The notes below the pieces were generated by a model. The model ran no database searches. It saw only the letters and a program-made list of their open reading frames with translations, and was not told where the DNA came from. Positions 48,348 through 58,105 of a stretch of DNA of 64,000 bases are shown here, in pieces (positions within the stretch are counted from its first letter, which is position 1; the number at the start of each line of letters is the position of its first letter). Source of the DNA: an uncultured SAR86 cluster bacterium (GTDB taxonomy: Bacteria > Pseudomonadota > Gammaproteobacteria > Magnimaribacterales > AG-339-G14); the NCBI GenBank assembly GCA_902523885.1, contig CABZAV010000002.1, positions 130,923-194,922 of the forward strand, given 5' to 3'. Made by a program: the position numbers and the translations under genes.

Positions 48348-49415
48348 TTAATCCAAAATCTTCGGCACATAAAGGTTTACAGATCCAGCAATCACATTAG
48401 TCTTATTAGATTCTATTAATTCATATAAAAGATCTAAATTTGAAATACTTGATTGCAGTTTTTTTTTAAATATAAAATTTGAGTTCTTATTAATCGTGAT
48501 GAAAACAAGCCCGCCCTTTCTTACTATCGGGAAAACCTCTTCAAAGTAAAATTTTAACCAGCTATATAGAGAATTATCTTTATAGTTAAGAATTATTTGA
48601 TCTCCTAAAAAAATTTTTTTGCTCTCTTTAAAGTTATTTTTAATTAAAGAGCTGTGAGATTCATCAAATAAACAAGAAACTCCTGGTGGGAATAAATACA
48701 GTCTAATTTCGAAATAAAAAAATTTTATCACCGAAAATATAGTTAAAAATGGAAAATTAATTAAAGAATATTTGAGAAGTTTATTAATCATTTTGCGTCG
48801 ATAGACGAGAGTGCCCTCTAGATCACCAGATTTAAATCTAGTCTTTAATCTATTAGTCAACTCTAGCCCAAATACTTTATTTAAAAAAGACGAAAACTCT
48901 TGATTTCGTTCTTTGAAGGTCCTTAATATATCTGATTTATATTTTTGCTTAATGTAATTTCCAAAAAGTAGCTTATCGAGCCAATTGAATAAGTGCCTAT
49001 GAAAATCACTAACCACGTAAAAAGATTTGTATAGAATTCTATCGTCTAAAATTTGCTCTTCAGATAAATATAAAAAACCCCACCAGTTTTGCCCTGTAAC
49101 ATGAGAATCTAACTGAACTGAGCCAACATTGCCATTCTTATCTATGAATACTACACGGATTGTTTTGCAGTACTCCCTATCTATTTTTTTTATTACCGCC
49201 AATTTATTTCTTTTTGCCATGTCATATACAATTTTTATATATCGTTTTAAATCATGAGAATTTACTAAAAGATCTAAATCAAAATAATCTGAATCTGTTG
49301 GTTTTTCTGGCAAAGATTCATAATTACGCAATATCGCATATCGAATGTTATTATGGTTTAGCGATTCAAAAAGATCATGTACGAAAAGGGTAATTTGTGC
49401 GTAATTTAAATCCAT
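48348..49415 (-). CDS. Nucleotidyltransferase-like protein of unknown function
   Basis: A 355-residue protein. Its N-terminal part (IRYAILRNYESLPEKPTDSDYFDLDLLV) resembles a degenerate nucleotidyltransferase (DxD-type) fold as found in unnamed polysaccharide-locus proteins. The C-terminal part has mixed hydrophobic (about residues 205-235) and polar sections and ends with a strand-rich domain that is hard to assign. It precedes the dTMP-kinase-like gene by 40 bases; the two may act together. Confidence 0.65.
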   Translation of the reverse strand: MDLNYAQITLFVHDLFESLNHNNIRYAILRNYESLPEKPTDSDYFDLDLLVNSHDLKRYIKIVYDMAKRNKLAVIKKIDREYCKTIRVVFIDKNGNVGSVQLDSHVTGQNWWGFLYLSEEQILDDRILYKSFYVVSDFHRHLFNWLDKLLFGNYIKQKYKSDILRTFKERNQEFSSFLNKVFGLELTNRLKTRFKSGDLEGTLVYRRKMINKLLKYSLINFPFLTIFSVIKFFYFEIRLYLFPPGVSCLFDESHSSLIKNNFKESKKIFLGDQIILNYKDNSLYSWLKFYFEEVFPIVRKGGLVFITINKNSNFIFKKKLQSSISNLDLLYELIESNKTNVIAGSVNLYVPKILD

Positions 49416-49454
49416 GTTTTGTCGCTCTATATCTATTATTACCTTAAAAAAAAA

Positions 49455-50402
49455 TTAATTGATACGAATTCTTTGATTTATTAATTTTTTTATCGTGTAA
49501 CTTGGCTGAAGTATCAATGCGGCTATAATGTTTAATATGAAGGAAATTATATTTCTGCTTCCAAACTCAATACCTGCTTTTCTATAAAGATATTTTGCTT
49601 GATTCTTTCTAAAGCTATTCAATTTTGTTAAGAGTGGTAGCGCTTTTTTTATTTCTATATATTCTTCAAATGAAATTTCATTTTTTCCTGCTCTTCGCAA
49701 CCAAATGCATTCTCTTAACCATTCATACTTCTGACGAGACTTTTTAAAGTTTTGTCCTATTTCTGAGTTTTGGACCATCCTATAGTTCATAAGAACCTTT
49801 TGCTGAACCACGGCCCAATATCCGTAATCATTGAATCTATTCCATAAATCAATATCCTCCGCAGGAGCAAATTCTTTACGATAACCACCTACTTTTAAAA
49901 ATGCTTCTCGATAAAACATTGCGCCAGGGTGCAATAGTCCTATCGGCTCATTTTTGTTTATATATCTTCGGTTAATTTCGACGCTAATAAGGTCAGAAAA
50001 TGTTCTTCCAATTTTATCTCCATTCGAATTTATATAATTAGCTAAACAACTAATTAAAGTAACATCCTTATTTTTTTGCAGGAAATTAAACTGCTCTTCT
50101 AATCTGTTTGGCTCCATCACATCGTCAGCATCTATTCTTGCAATAATATTTGATTTAGATATTTTTATAGCCTGATTTAACGATTCAGAAAACCCAAAAT
50201 CATCATGATCAAATAGAATTATTCTTTTGTCTATTTTTTGGTAAGAGTTGATTATTTTTTTTGTATCATCTAAGGATCCATTATTCGAAATAATAAACTC
50301 GAAATTCTCAAATGTTTGATTCAGGACGCTGTCTATTGCTTCATGAAGATATTCCTCACCATTGAAGACCGACATAATTATTGAAACAGCTGGAAACTTC
50401 AT
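49455..50402 (-). CDS. GT2-family glycosyltransferase
   Basis: A 315-residue GT-A inverting enzyme. SIIMSVFNGEEYLHEAIDSVLNQTFENFEFI opens the nucleotide fold, ARIDADDVMEPNRL has the DxD metal motif, and GLLHPGAMFYREAFLKVGGYRKEFAPAEDIDLWNR gives the acceptor and catalytic ED region. A short C-terminal amphipathic tail follows. Acceptor and donor are unknown. Confidence 0.92.
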   Translation of the reverse strand: MKFPAVSIIMSVFNGEEYLHEAIDSVLNQTFENFEFIISNNGSLDDTKKIINSYQKIDKRIILFDHDDFGFSESLNQAIKISKSNIIARIDADDVMEPNRLEEQFNFLQKNKDVTLISCLANYINSNGDKIGRTFSDLISVEINRRYINKNEPIGLLHPGAMFYREAFLKVGGYRKEFAPAEDIDLWNRFNDYGYWAVVQQKVLMNYRMVQNSEIGQNFKKSRQKYEWLRECIWLRRAGKNEISFEEYIEIKKALPLLTKLNSFRKNQAKYLYRKAGIEFGSRNIISFILNIIAALILQPSYTIKKLINQRIRIN

Positions 50403-50526
50403 AAATTATTTAATTTTTTTTTAATCCATTTTAAACCTAAATTAGAAGTCAAAAGCTAAAAAATATTTCTTACTTAATAGCAAAATTAAAATGAACTATT
50501 TAAAAATAATGATGATTCTCTTAAAG

Positions 50527-51462
50527 TTATAAATGATGTTTGAACAAGTCAATGTTTGACCTATACCATTCAATTGTTTCTGGCAGAACATCTTCTAAAT
50601 TCTTAGAGGGCTTCCAGCCAAAATCTAATTCAATTTTACTTGAATCACATGGATAAATTTTATCGTTATAAACTCGGTCGTCTTCATGAGATATAAAGTC
50701 TTTTAACCCTAGATAGTCTCCTATCATTTGAGCAATTTCATTGTTTGAATAGCTATTATGATGACCTATATTATAAATTTCGCTCTTTTGAACCTTTTCT
50801 GACATTATTAGTAGAGCTTTAATAACGTCAGCAATCCAAAGATAGCGTCTTCTAGATTCGCCTGAGCCATGTATTGTCATTTTTTTTCCAAGTATTCCCA
50901 AACAACTAAATCTTGGAATAACATTTCTTACAAACTGTCCAGGCCCCATTATGTTATTTGACCTTAAGGTAATAATATTCATATCTTTGTATAAATGTTT
51001 GAATGAATTTACTATCATATCTGCAGCTGCTTTTGATGCACTATATGGATTTGTTGGATCAAGTAAATTGTGATTTTTAATTTTATCTACAGATCCATAA
51101 ACTTCATCCGTACTCATAACGATAAGCTTCTTTACATTATTTACTAAACAAGCGTTTAGAATACTTTGAGTACCGAGAACATTGGTCTGTGTAGTTTCTA
51201 ATGGATTTTGAAAAGATACATCTACATGCGATTGTGCTGCTAGATGAAATACTACGTCACCTTGTTGGATTATCTTTTTTGTGATGTGAGGATCAGAAAT
51301 ATCAACAAAATAATGTTTTATTGAGGTGTCATTATTTATCAAATCTAAATTTGAATGATTTGAAATCTTATCTATTACTATTATATCGGTTCCTTGGCTT
51401 CGTAGAGCTTTTACCAAATGGGACCCAATAAATCCACTCCCGCCAGTTACAACATATCTCAT
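50527..51462 (-). CDS. RmlB-like NAD-dependent nucleotide-sugar dehydratase/epimerase
   Basis: A 311-residue extended SDR enzyme. GGSGFIGSHLVKAL binds NAD; MSTDEVYG and the YSASKAA Tyr-Lys pair make the active site, and the TDEVYG motif (Asp, Glu) is that of 4,6-dehydratases such as RmlB and CDP-glucose dehydratase. The 4-base ATGA-type overlap with the next SDR and closeness to rfbF suggest action on a CDP-hexose. The precise substrate is inferred. Confidence 0.87.
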   Translation of the reverse strand: MRYVVTGGSGFIGSHLVKALRSQGTDIIVIDKISNHSNLDLINNDTSIKHYFVDISDPHITKKIIQQGDVVFHLAAQSHVDVSFQNPLETTQTNVLGTQSILNACLVNNVKKLIVMSTDEVYGSVDKIKNHNLLDPTNPYSASKAAADMIVNSFKHLYKDMNIITLRSNNIMGPGQFVRNVIPRFSCLGILGKKMTIHGSGESRRRYLWIADVIKALLIMSEKVQKSEIYNIGHHNSYSNNEIAQMIGDYLGLKDFISHEDDRVYNDKIYPCDSSKIELDFGWKPSKNLEDVLPETIEWYRSNIDLFKHHL

Positions 51463-52409
51463 TTACTATTACTCTTAGAATAATTATTTAATTTTTTGTA
51501 AAAATCAATAGTTTTACTTAAACCTTGAGATAAATCTATCTTAGGCGCCCAATTTAAAATTTGATTTGCAGATTCAATATCCGCATAAAGTTTCATGCTC
51601 TCGCCTTTTCTATAAGGCACTGCACCAAAGTTAGGCTTTCCTGTGCCAATTATTTCAACTATTGTTTCGACAACATGCCTTATTGAAACAGGCTCACCAG
51701 AAGCGATATTAAAAATTTTTCCATCTGCATTTTTGTTAGAGAAAACAAGGAATACTGCATCAACAATATCTTCAATAAAGCAATAGTCCCTTAGTTGATC
51801 TCCTGGAGAAATTCTTATTTCATCGTCATTAAGGCAACTTAATATCAGATAAGGCAAGAATCTTCTTTGATCTTGTCCAGGGCCATAACATAGAAATAGT
51901 CGTAATGAGACGCCTGGAAAACCATCGGTTCTATAGAGCATTTGAAGAAAATGTGCCGAAGCCACTTTCGCTGCAGAATATGCAGATATAGGTCTTTCTC
52001 GAGCGCTCTCTGATTGAGGTGGGGAAATATCCCCATATTCATCGCTACTACCAATATTTACAAATCTAACTAGCTTTGATTTATCGATAAAATTCATAAT
52101 GTTTAGCAAACCATTAAAGTGAGCATCTAAAACCTTATCGCCGCCTTCAAAGAATAATGAGTGGTCTATATATCCTCCAGTATTAACAATATAGTGATAC
52201 TGTTTATTAGCTAATTTTTTTAAATTGTTGGGGTTAGTAAAGTTTGCCTTTAAGTAGTTTACTGATTTTTCTCGATTTTCCCTCTGCGGAATGGATAAAC
52301 CTAAACTATCAACTTCCCAACCTAAAGCAATTGCTCTTCTTACTATAGCTCCCCCGATAAAGCCTGAACCACCTATTACTAGAACTTTAATGTCTTTTGC
52401 TACGTCCAC
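51459..52409 (-). CDS. NAD-dependent epimerase/reductase (SDR)
   Basis: A 316-residue extended SDR with GGSGFIGGAIVRRA, GSSDEYG and the YSAAKVA pair. It resembles enzymes that reduce or epimerise CDP- or dTDP-4-keto-6-deoxysugars (for example CDP-abequose/paratose-synthase-like), but the exact one is unclear. It starts at GTG (52409), inside the last bases of rfbF, with a GAGGG site upstream. Confidence 0.82.
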   Translation of the reverse strand: MDVAKDIKVLVIGGSGFIGGAIVRRAIALGWEVDSLGLSIPQRENREKSVNYLKANFTNPNNLKKLANKQYHYIVNTGGYIDHSLFFEGGDKVLDAHFNGLLNIMNFIDKSKLVRFVNIGSSDEYGDISPPQSESARERPISAYSAAKVASAHFLQMLYRTDGFPGVSLRLFLCYGPGQDQRRFLPYLILSCLNDDEIRISPGDQLRDYCFIEDIVDAVFLVFSNKNADGKIFNIASGEPVSIRHVVETIVEIIGTGKPNFGAVPYRKGESMKLYADIESANQILNWAPKIDLSQGLSKTIDFYKKLNNYSKSNSK

Positions 52410-53161
52410 GGAGCATTTCCCTCATCCCACAAATCCTGTAAATAGTTTCTGTCCCTAACTGAATCCATACATTGCCAAAATCCTTCATGCTTATATGCAT
52501 TCAATTGACCTTTGGCGGCAACTCTTTCTAACGGCTCTTTTTCCAAAATTGTTTGGTCTGAATCAATAAAATCTAAAAAATTAGGCTCCATTACAAAGAA
52601 CCCTCCATTTATCCATCCTTGCTTTGTCTGCGGTTTTTCTTTAAAAGACTTAACCACAGAATCATCTATTTCTAGTTCGCCAAATCTTGCCCCAGGACGA
52701 ACTGTTGTGACTGTTACCATCTTGGAATTGTCTTTGTGGCAATTAATTAATGCACCTATATCTACATTACTAATTCCATCGCCATAGGTAAGCATGAAAG
52801 TCTCTCCTGACAAAATTTCTTTCAGACGTCCGAGACGGCCTCCGGTCATAGTATTTAAACCTGTATCAATAAGAGACACTTTCCAATTTTCTTTTCCTTT
52901 GTTGTGAAATTCTGTTTCTCCTGTTTTCAGGCTCACGGTAAAGTCAGAATTTAAAGAAGAATAATTTAAGAAATAATTTTTTACGATATCTGCCTTGTAT
53001 CCTAATGCTAATATGAATTCCTCATATCCAAATTTTGCATAATGATTCATGATGTGCCACAAAATTGGTTTTCTTCCAATAGGAACCATTGGTTTTGGAA
53101 TTTCTCCTGTCAACTCTGCAAGCCTAGTTCCAAACCCACCCGCTAAAATAACTACCTTCAT
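52400..53161 (-). CDS. rfbF: Glucose-1-phosphate cytidylyltransferase
   Basis: A 253-residue enzyme that makes CDP-glucose from CTP and glucose-1-phosphate. MKVVILAGGFGTRLAELTGEIPKPM is the active-site start, ILWHIMNHYAKFGYEEFILALGYK follows, and LTYGDGISNVDIG gives the substrate loop, a strong RfbF match. I begin at the ATG at 53161, 7 bases after an AGGA site, rather than the TTG at 53167. It heads the CDP-sugar branch. Confidence 0.95.
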   Translation of the reverse strand: MKVVILAGGFGTRLAELTGEIPKPMVPIGRKPILWHIMNHYAKFGYEEFILALGYKADIVKNYFLNYSSLNSDFTVSLKTGETEFHNKGKENWKVSLIDTGLNTMTGGRLGRLKEILSGETFMLTYGDGISNVDIGALINCHKDNSKMVTVTTVRPGARFGELEIDDSVVKSFKEKPQTKQGWINGGFFVMEPNFLDFIDSDQTILEKEPLERVAAKGQLNAYKHEGFWQCMDSVRDRNYLQDLWDEGNAPWT

Positions 53162-53283
53162 TTTCAAGTCCTTTTCTAATAATTTAGAATTTTATCTATT
53201 AATTTTAGCCTAGTAATACATAAAAGTACTTATGTGAAATTACTTACTTGGAAAATTTATCCAATATAAATTTTAGAATGCAT

Positions 53284-53814
53284 TCAACTTGAAAAGTTTG
53301 GCCATTGATCATCCTTTGTCGATACTAAAATAGGTTTAGCTGGCCAATCAATATTGAAAAATGGATCATTCCACCTAATGCCCTTTTCAGCATTTGGTAC
53401 ATATGGTTGACTGACCATATACAAAACTTCAGTATCATTTTTGAGTGTCAAAAATCCATGAGCAAAATCTTTAGGTACAAACAATGCTATTCGATTTTTA
53501 TCATTAAGCTCTATTCCATATGAGTGACAATATGTTGGTGAATTTTTCCGCAAGTCGATCACAACATCATATATCGAACCACTTATACATCTAATGAATT
53601 TAGATTCTTGATAAGGAGACTTTTGAAAATGCATTCCCCTAAGAGTCCCAGCTAGCTTGTTATAAGACATATTTGCTTGGCAAACTTTTGGATCCAAGCC
53701 TAACTCTTTAAATTCTTCGCTACAAAAAGCTCTAGCAAAAAATCCTCTTTCATCCTCTAATTTATTTATATCTACTGAGTAAAGACCATCTATCTTAGTA
53801 CTATTAAAATTCAT
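53284..53814 (-). CDS. dTDP-4-dehydrorhamnose 3,5-epimerase family (RmlC)
   Basis: A 176-residue cupin epimerase. LRGMHFQ holds the catalytic His, DVVIDLRKNSPTY the core, and PKDFAHGFLTL and GIRWNDPFFNIDWP are the RmlC signatures. In this locus no rmlA or rmlD is present, so it may act on a CDP-4-keto-6-deoxysugar made by its neighbours rather than on dTDP-rhamnose precursors. About 120 AT-rich bases separate it from rfbF. Confidence 0.9.
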   Translation of the reverse strand: MNFNSTKIDGLYSVDINKLEDERGFFARAFCSEEFKELGLDPKVCQANMSYNKLAGTLRGMHFQKSPYQESKFIRCISGSIYDVVIDLRKNSPTYCHSYGIELNDKNRIALFVPKDFAHGFLTLKNDTEVLYMVSQPYVPNAEKGIRWNDPFFNIDWPAKPILVSTKDDQWPNFSS

Positions 53815-53838
53815 AAAATTTCTCTTAAAAGTTATTTA

Positions 53839-54882
53839 TTAAATCCACTTTAGACAATCATTCATTCGTTTTGATTTTATATGACCGTTGAGAACATTAA
53901 GCCTTACTAAGTTAGATTTTCTGAAATTGCCATCTGAAAGATTTACTTCTGATAAACCGTCTTTTAATCCTTTAATGGCTTCAATCAAGGAAACCTGCGG
54001 TTGATGATCTGGTGCTAATTTTTTAAATTTGGAAAAGTTAACTTTATAGGATCTCTTATCAGGGGCAGCATCTAAATTTATTTTAATGTTGGTATCAGGA
54101 ATTTCCTCTGCTACGGCCATAGCTAATTCTTTAATTTGATAGTTCCATTCATCGCATCCTGCATTAACTACCAACATTTGTCCCCCGTTAGAAGCCTGTC
54201 TATCAATTGCCCAATCAATAGCTCTGCCCATATCCGAGACATGAATTAACGGTCTCCAAGGATTACCGTCACTAAGAATATTTATAACTCCGTTGGAAAT
54301 TGCTGCAGCAACAAAGTCATTAAGAACTAAATCTAATCTTGTTCTTGCGGAAAATCCACATGCAGTAGCAAAACGAAGACAAGTAATTATAAAATTTTCA
54401 GAAGCTAACCTTTCCAATTCTGCTTCAGCATCAATCTTAGACTTTGCATATGCTGTAAGGGGATTCAATTCATCATCTTCCTTCTTGGCAAACTCGGATG
54501 CTTCACCGTAAACACTGCAGCTAGAAGCAAAAACATAATTTCTTACTTTAGCTCTTTTAGCCAAAGTTGCAATCTTAGTACTTGATTGACAATTAATTTC
54601 ATAAGTAACTTTAGTAAATTCTTTTCCCATTGGATCGTTGCTGACTGCTGCTAAGTGAATTACTTTATCAAACCCCTCTAAATCATCTTGAACTACATCT
54701 CGAACGTCTTTATAAATCTGGCAATCAAGAGCTGATTCAGGAAGAGAATATACACCTGTTAGACAATGTGCAAAAAAACCTAAATCCATTCCGACAATTT
54801 GAGCTGACGGATTAGATAGTCTGAGTTGAGTTATAACCGATGGCCCAACATAGCCCAAATTTCCAGTAACTAAGATTTTCAT
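53839..54882 (-). CDS. NAD-dependent epimerase/dehydratase (SDR)
   Basis: A 347-residue extended SDR starting [20 protein letters not shown], with ASSCSVYGEAS and YAKSKIDAEAEL (Tyr-Lys). The GNLGYVG nucleotide loop and overall pattern are shared with SDR genes found beside rfbF and rmlC-type genes. Substrate unknown. It starts with an ATGA overlap with galE. Confidence 0.85.
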   Translation of the reverse strand: MKILVTGNLGYVGPSVITQLRLSNPSAQIVGMDLGFFAHCLTGVYSLPESALDCQIYKDVRDVVQDDLEGFDKVIHLAAVSNDPMGKEFTKVTYEINCQSSTKIATLAKRAKVRNYVFASSCSVYGEASEFAKKEDDELNPLTAYAKSKIDAEAELERLASENFIITCLRFATACGFSARTRLDLVLNDFVAAAISNGVINILSDGNPWRPLIHVSDMGRAIDWAIDRQASNGGQMLVVNAGCDEWNYQIKELAMAVAEEIPDTNIKINLDAAPDKRSYKVNFSKFKKLAPDHQPQVSLIEAIKGLKDGLSEVNLSDGNFRKSNLVRLNVLNGHIKSKRMNDCLKWI

Positions 54883-55895
54883 AGTAATCTTTTATTGATG
54901 ATGAAATTTTGGTATTCCCAAGAACTTAAACACATCTCATTTATAGATTTTTTTGCTTCCCAATTCAATATTTCTCTAGATTTTTTAACATCAGCATAAC
55001 ATGTGGCAGCATCTCCGCTTCGTCGATTTGATATAGCTTTTGGTACTTTTAAATCCGTAACATTTTCAAACGCAGAAATGAGTTCAAGAACACTGCAACT
55101 TTGACCTGTACCAAGATTAAAACATTCTAATGGTTGTTCTTGCTTACCCAAATTATTAAGAGCTGCTAAATGGCCATCGGCAAGATCCTCCACATGAACG
55201 TAATCTCTCTCGCAAGTTCCATCTGCAGTGGGATAGTCATCACCAAATACTAATAATTCTTTTTCTAATCCTGATGCAACTCTGACAATTCTTGGCATCA
55301 AATTATTCGGAATGTCGATAGGATTTTCTCCTATTAAACAGCTTGAATGAGAGCCTACCGGATTAAAATACCTTAAACAGGCTATTCTCCAACTAGAATC
55401 TGATCTAGCCAAATCTTCTAGTATGCTTTCAATTTGTAGTTTAGTCTGACCATAAGGATTAATTGCTTTCTTGCGATGATTTTCATTGATCGGAAGAAAG
55501 ATAGGAGTTCCATATACTGTTGCGCTGCTGCTAAAAATAAATTTTTTAATTTGCTCTTCTTTCATAGCTTTGATGACATTAATAGCTCCACCTACATTGA
55601 CTTCATAATAATCTATTGGATAAATTACTGAATCAGCAACTGCTTTTAGGCCAGCAAAGTGAATAACAGTGTCAACGTTATTGTCCCTCAATACAGTTTG
55701 AAAAGTATCAAAATCTAAAATACTTCCTTTAACAAAAATTATTTTTATTCCTGTTAATTTTTCAATTGATTTGACAACCTCAACTTTACTATTCGACAAA
55801 TCATCATAAATCACAACTTGATGGCCTGATTTGCACAAAGCTACTGCAGTATGGCTGCCTATATAGCCTAGTCCTCCTGTAAGTAAGATACTCAC
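54879..55895 (-). CDS. galE: UDP-glucose 4-epimerase
   Basis: A 338-residue enzyme, the same length as E. coli GalE, interconverting UDP-glucose and UDP-galactose. [19 protein letters not shown] binds [11 protein letters not shown] and YGQTKLQ give Ser/Tyr/Lys, and RYFNPVGSH is typical. The start is a GTG at 55895 that overlaps the fcl stop in a GTGA; an upstream in-frame ATG in fcl is a shadow. It takes UDP-glucose made by GalU. Confidence 0.95.
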   Translation of the reverse strand: MSILLTGGLGYIGSHTAVALCKSGHQVVIYDDLSNSKVEVVKSIEKLTGIKIIFVKGSILDFDTFQTVLRDNNVDTVIHFAGLKAVADSVIYPIDYYEVNVGGAINVIKAMKEEQIKKFIFSSSATVYGTPIFLPINENHRKKAINPYGQTKLQIESILEDLARSDSSWRIACLRYFNPVGSHSSCLIGENPIDIPNNLMPRIVRVASGLEKELLVFGDDYPTADGTCERDYVHVEDLADGHLAALNNLGKQEQPLECFNLGTGQSCSVLELISAFENVTDLKVPKAISNRRSGDAATCYADVKKSREILNWEAKKSINEMCLSSWEYQNFIINKRLL

Positions 55896-56839
55896 TCTTG
55901 CATACCCAAGAAATTTTTGTAGGTTTTTTTTAATCCAGTTTCCAAAGAAATAGATGGCGCCCATCCTAGTCTTCTTAATTTAGAGCTATCCATAAGCTTT
56001 CTAGGTACTCCGTCTGGTTTTGAAGTATCCCAAACTACTTCCCCTTTAAATCCAACAGTTTTTGAAATCATTTCAGCAAGCTCTTTAATACTGCAGTCTT
56101 TCCCACTACCAACATTTAGATGTGAGTTCATTGGATCAATTATCTCTTTATACTTTTGATATGGTGCATCCATTACGCATATTGACGCAGAGGCCATATC
56201 ATCCACATGTAAAAACTCACGTCTCGGTAAACCTGATCCCCAGGCGATAACTTCTGAGGCTTTGGTTTCTTTTGCATAATGAAATTTCGCTAGAAGCGCA
56301 GGTAATACATGACTATTTTCTAGATTATAATTATCTCCCGGCCCATACAAATTAGTAGGCATAATAGTCCTGAAATCAGTACCATACTGTCGATTGTAAC
56401 TTTCACACATTTTGATTCCAGCGATTTTTGCCACAGCGTAAGGCTCATTAGTAGGTTCAAGTTTACCTGATAACAATTCTTCTTCCATAATCGGTTGACT
56501 AGCCATCTTGGGGTAAATACAAGAGGAGCCAAGAAAAAGAAGTTTTTCTACACCATTTTTGAAAGCTGAGTGAATTATATTATTTTGTATCATTAAGTTG
56601 TAATAAATAAATTCAGCTGGATAGATATTATTAGCTTGAATACCACCAACTTTTGCAGCAGCTAAATAAACTTGATTTACTTTATTTTTTTTAAAGAAAT
56701 TTTCTACTTGGCATTGATTAGTAAGATCAAGTTCAACTCGATTAGCTGTAATTACTTTAGAGCCTGATGTTTTAAGCTTTCTTAGAATCGCTGATCCAAC
56801 CATGCCAAGATGTCCCGCAACAAATATTTTATTTAACAT
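55892..56839 (-). CDS. fcl: GDP-L-fucose synthase
   Basis: A 315-residue SDR that epimerises and reduces GDP-4-keto-6-deoxymannose to GDP-L-fucose. [34 protein letters not shown] and [12 protein letters not shown] are all specific for Fcl/WcaG. It follows gmd by 3 bases, the standard two-step unit. Confidence 0.97.
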   Translation of the reverse strand: MLNKIFVAGHLGMVGSAILRKLKTSGSKVITANRVELDLTNQCQVENFFKKNKVNQVYLAAAKVGGIQANNIYPAEFIYYNLMIQNNIIHSAFKNGVEKLLFLGSSCIYPKMASQPIMEEELLSGKLEPTNEPYAVAKIAGIKMCESYNRQYGTDFRTIMPTNLYGPGDNYNLENSHVLPALLAKFHYAKETKASEVIAWGSGLPRREFLHVDDMASASICVMDAPYQKYKEIIDPMNSHLNVGSGKDCSIKELAEMISKTVGFKGEVVWDTSKPDGVPRKLMDSSKLRRLGWAPSISLETGLKKTYKNFLGMQE

Positions 56840-56842
56840 TTG

Positions 56843-57967
56843 CTATTCCTTGTCTTCTTTAGAGATATGATATCCTTGCATTTTAAGAAATTTTTTTCGT
56901 TTAGACTCTTCAAGATCAGTTTTAATCATTTCTGAACACATATCTTGTACGGTAATTTCTGGAATCCACCCTAACTTTTCTTTTGCCTTGGCAGGATTCC
57001 CTAGCAAAGTTTCAACCTCTGCAGGTCTGAAGTATCTGGAGTCAACTTTTATGATTACATCACCTACTCGAACTTTAGGAGCATTTTCTCCTTCGACCTT
57101 AACAACGATACCCTCCTCATTTTTTCCTTTACCTTTAAATTCAAGCTCAATTCCAAGCTCAGCAGCTGACCACTGAATAAACTGTCTTACCGAGTACTGA
57201 ACACCAGTTGCAATTACAAAATCCTCAGGAGAATTTTGCTGAAGCATCATCCATTTCATCCTGACATAGTCTTTTGCATGACCCCAATCACGAAGCGCAT
57301 CCATATTACCAATGTATAAGCAGTTTTCTAAGCCTTGAGCTATATTACATAATCCGCGAGTAATTTTTCGAGTTACAAAAGTTTCTCCTCGACGAGGAGA
57401 TTCATGATTAAAAAGAATACCGTTGCAAGCATATATCCCATATGCCTCCCGATAATTAATCGTTATCCAATAAGCATAAAGTTTTGCAACTGCATAAGGG
57501 CTTCTTGGATAAAAAGGCGTTGTCTCTTTTTGTGGAGTTTCTTGAACTAGACCGTAAAGTTCGGAAGTAGAAGCTTGATAGAACTTAGTTTTATTTTCCA
57601 ATCCTAAGAATCTAATAGCTTCCAATAAACGCAAAGTTCCCATGGCATCAACATCCGCTGTGTACTCTGGGGCATCAAAGCTTACCGCTACGTGGGACTG
57701 TGCACCAAGATTATATACTTCGTCAGGCTGAACTTCTGACAGGATGCGTGTAAGATTTGAAGAATCAGTTAAGTCGCCATAATGAAGAATAAAATTTTTT
57801 TTATCCGAGTGCGGATCCTCATAAAGGTGATCAATTCTCTGAGTATTTAAAGAGGAAGCTCGGCGTTTGATGCCGTGTACTTCGTATCCTTTTTGCAATA
57901 AAAACTCCGCTAAGTAAGAACCGTCCTGCCCCGTTACTCCAGAAATCAATGCTTTTTTTGTATTCAT
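56843..57967 (-). CDS. gmd: GDP-mannose 4,6-dehydratase
   Basis: A 374-residue enzyme making GDP-4-keto-6-deoxymannose. [33 protein letters not shown], the [15 protein letters not shown] pair and [17 protein letters not shown] are diagnostic. It draws on GDP-mannose, yet no manB or manC is seen in this window. It is the first enzyme gene after wzz in the locus, with 138 bases in between. Confidence 0.98.
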   Translation of the reverse strand: MNTKKALISGVTGQDGSYLAEFLLQKGYEVHGIKRRASSLNTQRIDHLYEDPHSDKKNFILHYGDLTDSSNLTRILSEVQPDEVYNLGAQSHVAVSFDAPEYTADVDAMGTLRLLEAIRFLGLENKTKFYQASTSELYGLVQETPQKETTPFYPRSPYAVAKLYAYWITINYREAYGIYACNGILFNHESPRRGETFVTRKITRGLCNIAQGLENCLYIGNMDALRDWGHAKDYVRMKWMMLQQNSPEDFVIATGVQYSVRQFIQWSAAELGIELEFKGKGKNEEGIVVKVEGENAPKVRVGDVIIKVDSRYFRPAEVETLLGNPAKAKEKLGWIPEITVQDMCSEMIKTDLEESKRKKFLKMQGYHISKEDKE

Positions 57968-58105
57968 AAAATTTCTTTTCTAAATTTTAAGATCGAGCAT
58001 TTTATTCTGATCTTTAATACTAATACCAATCAATATAATACTCATTAAAATAATTTCATACTTACGATTTTATATTTTCTTTATTGAAAAATCTCTTAAT
58101 GCTTA

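Noticed and set aside
53219-53234. Near-palindrome CATAAAAGTACTTATG between rfbF and the RmlC-type gene
   Set aside because: One base breaks the symmetry and such A/T-rich palindromes arise easily in this composition; no promoter pattern supports it.
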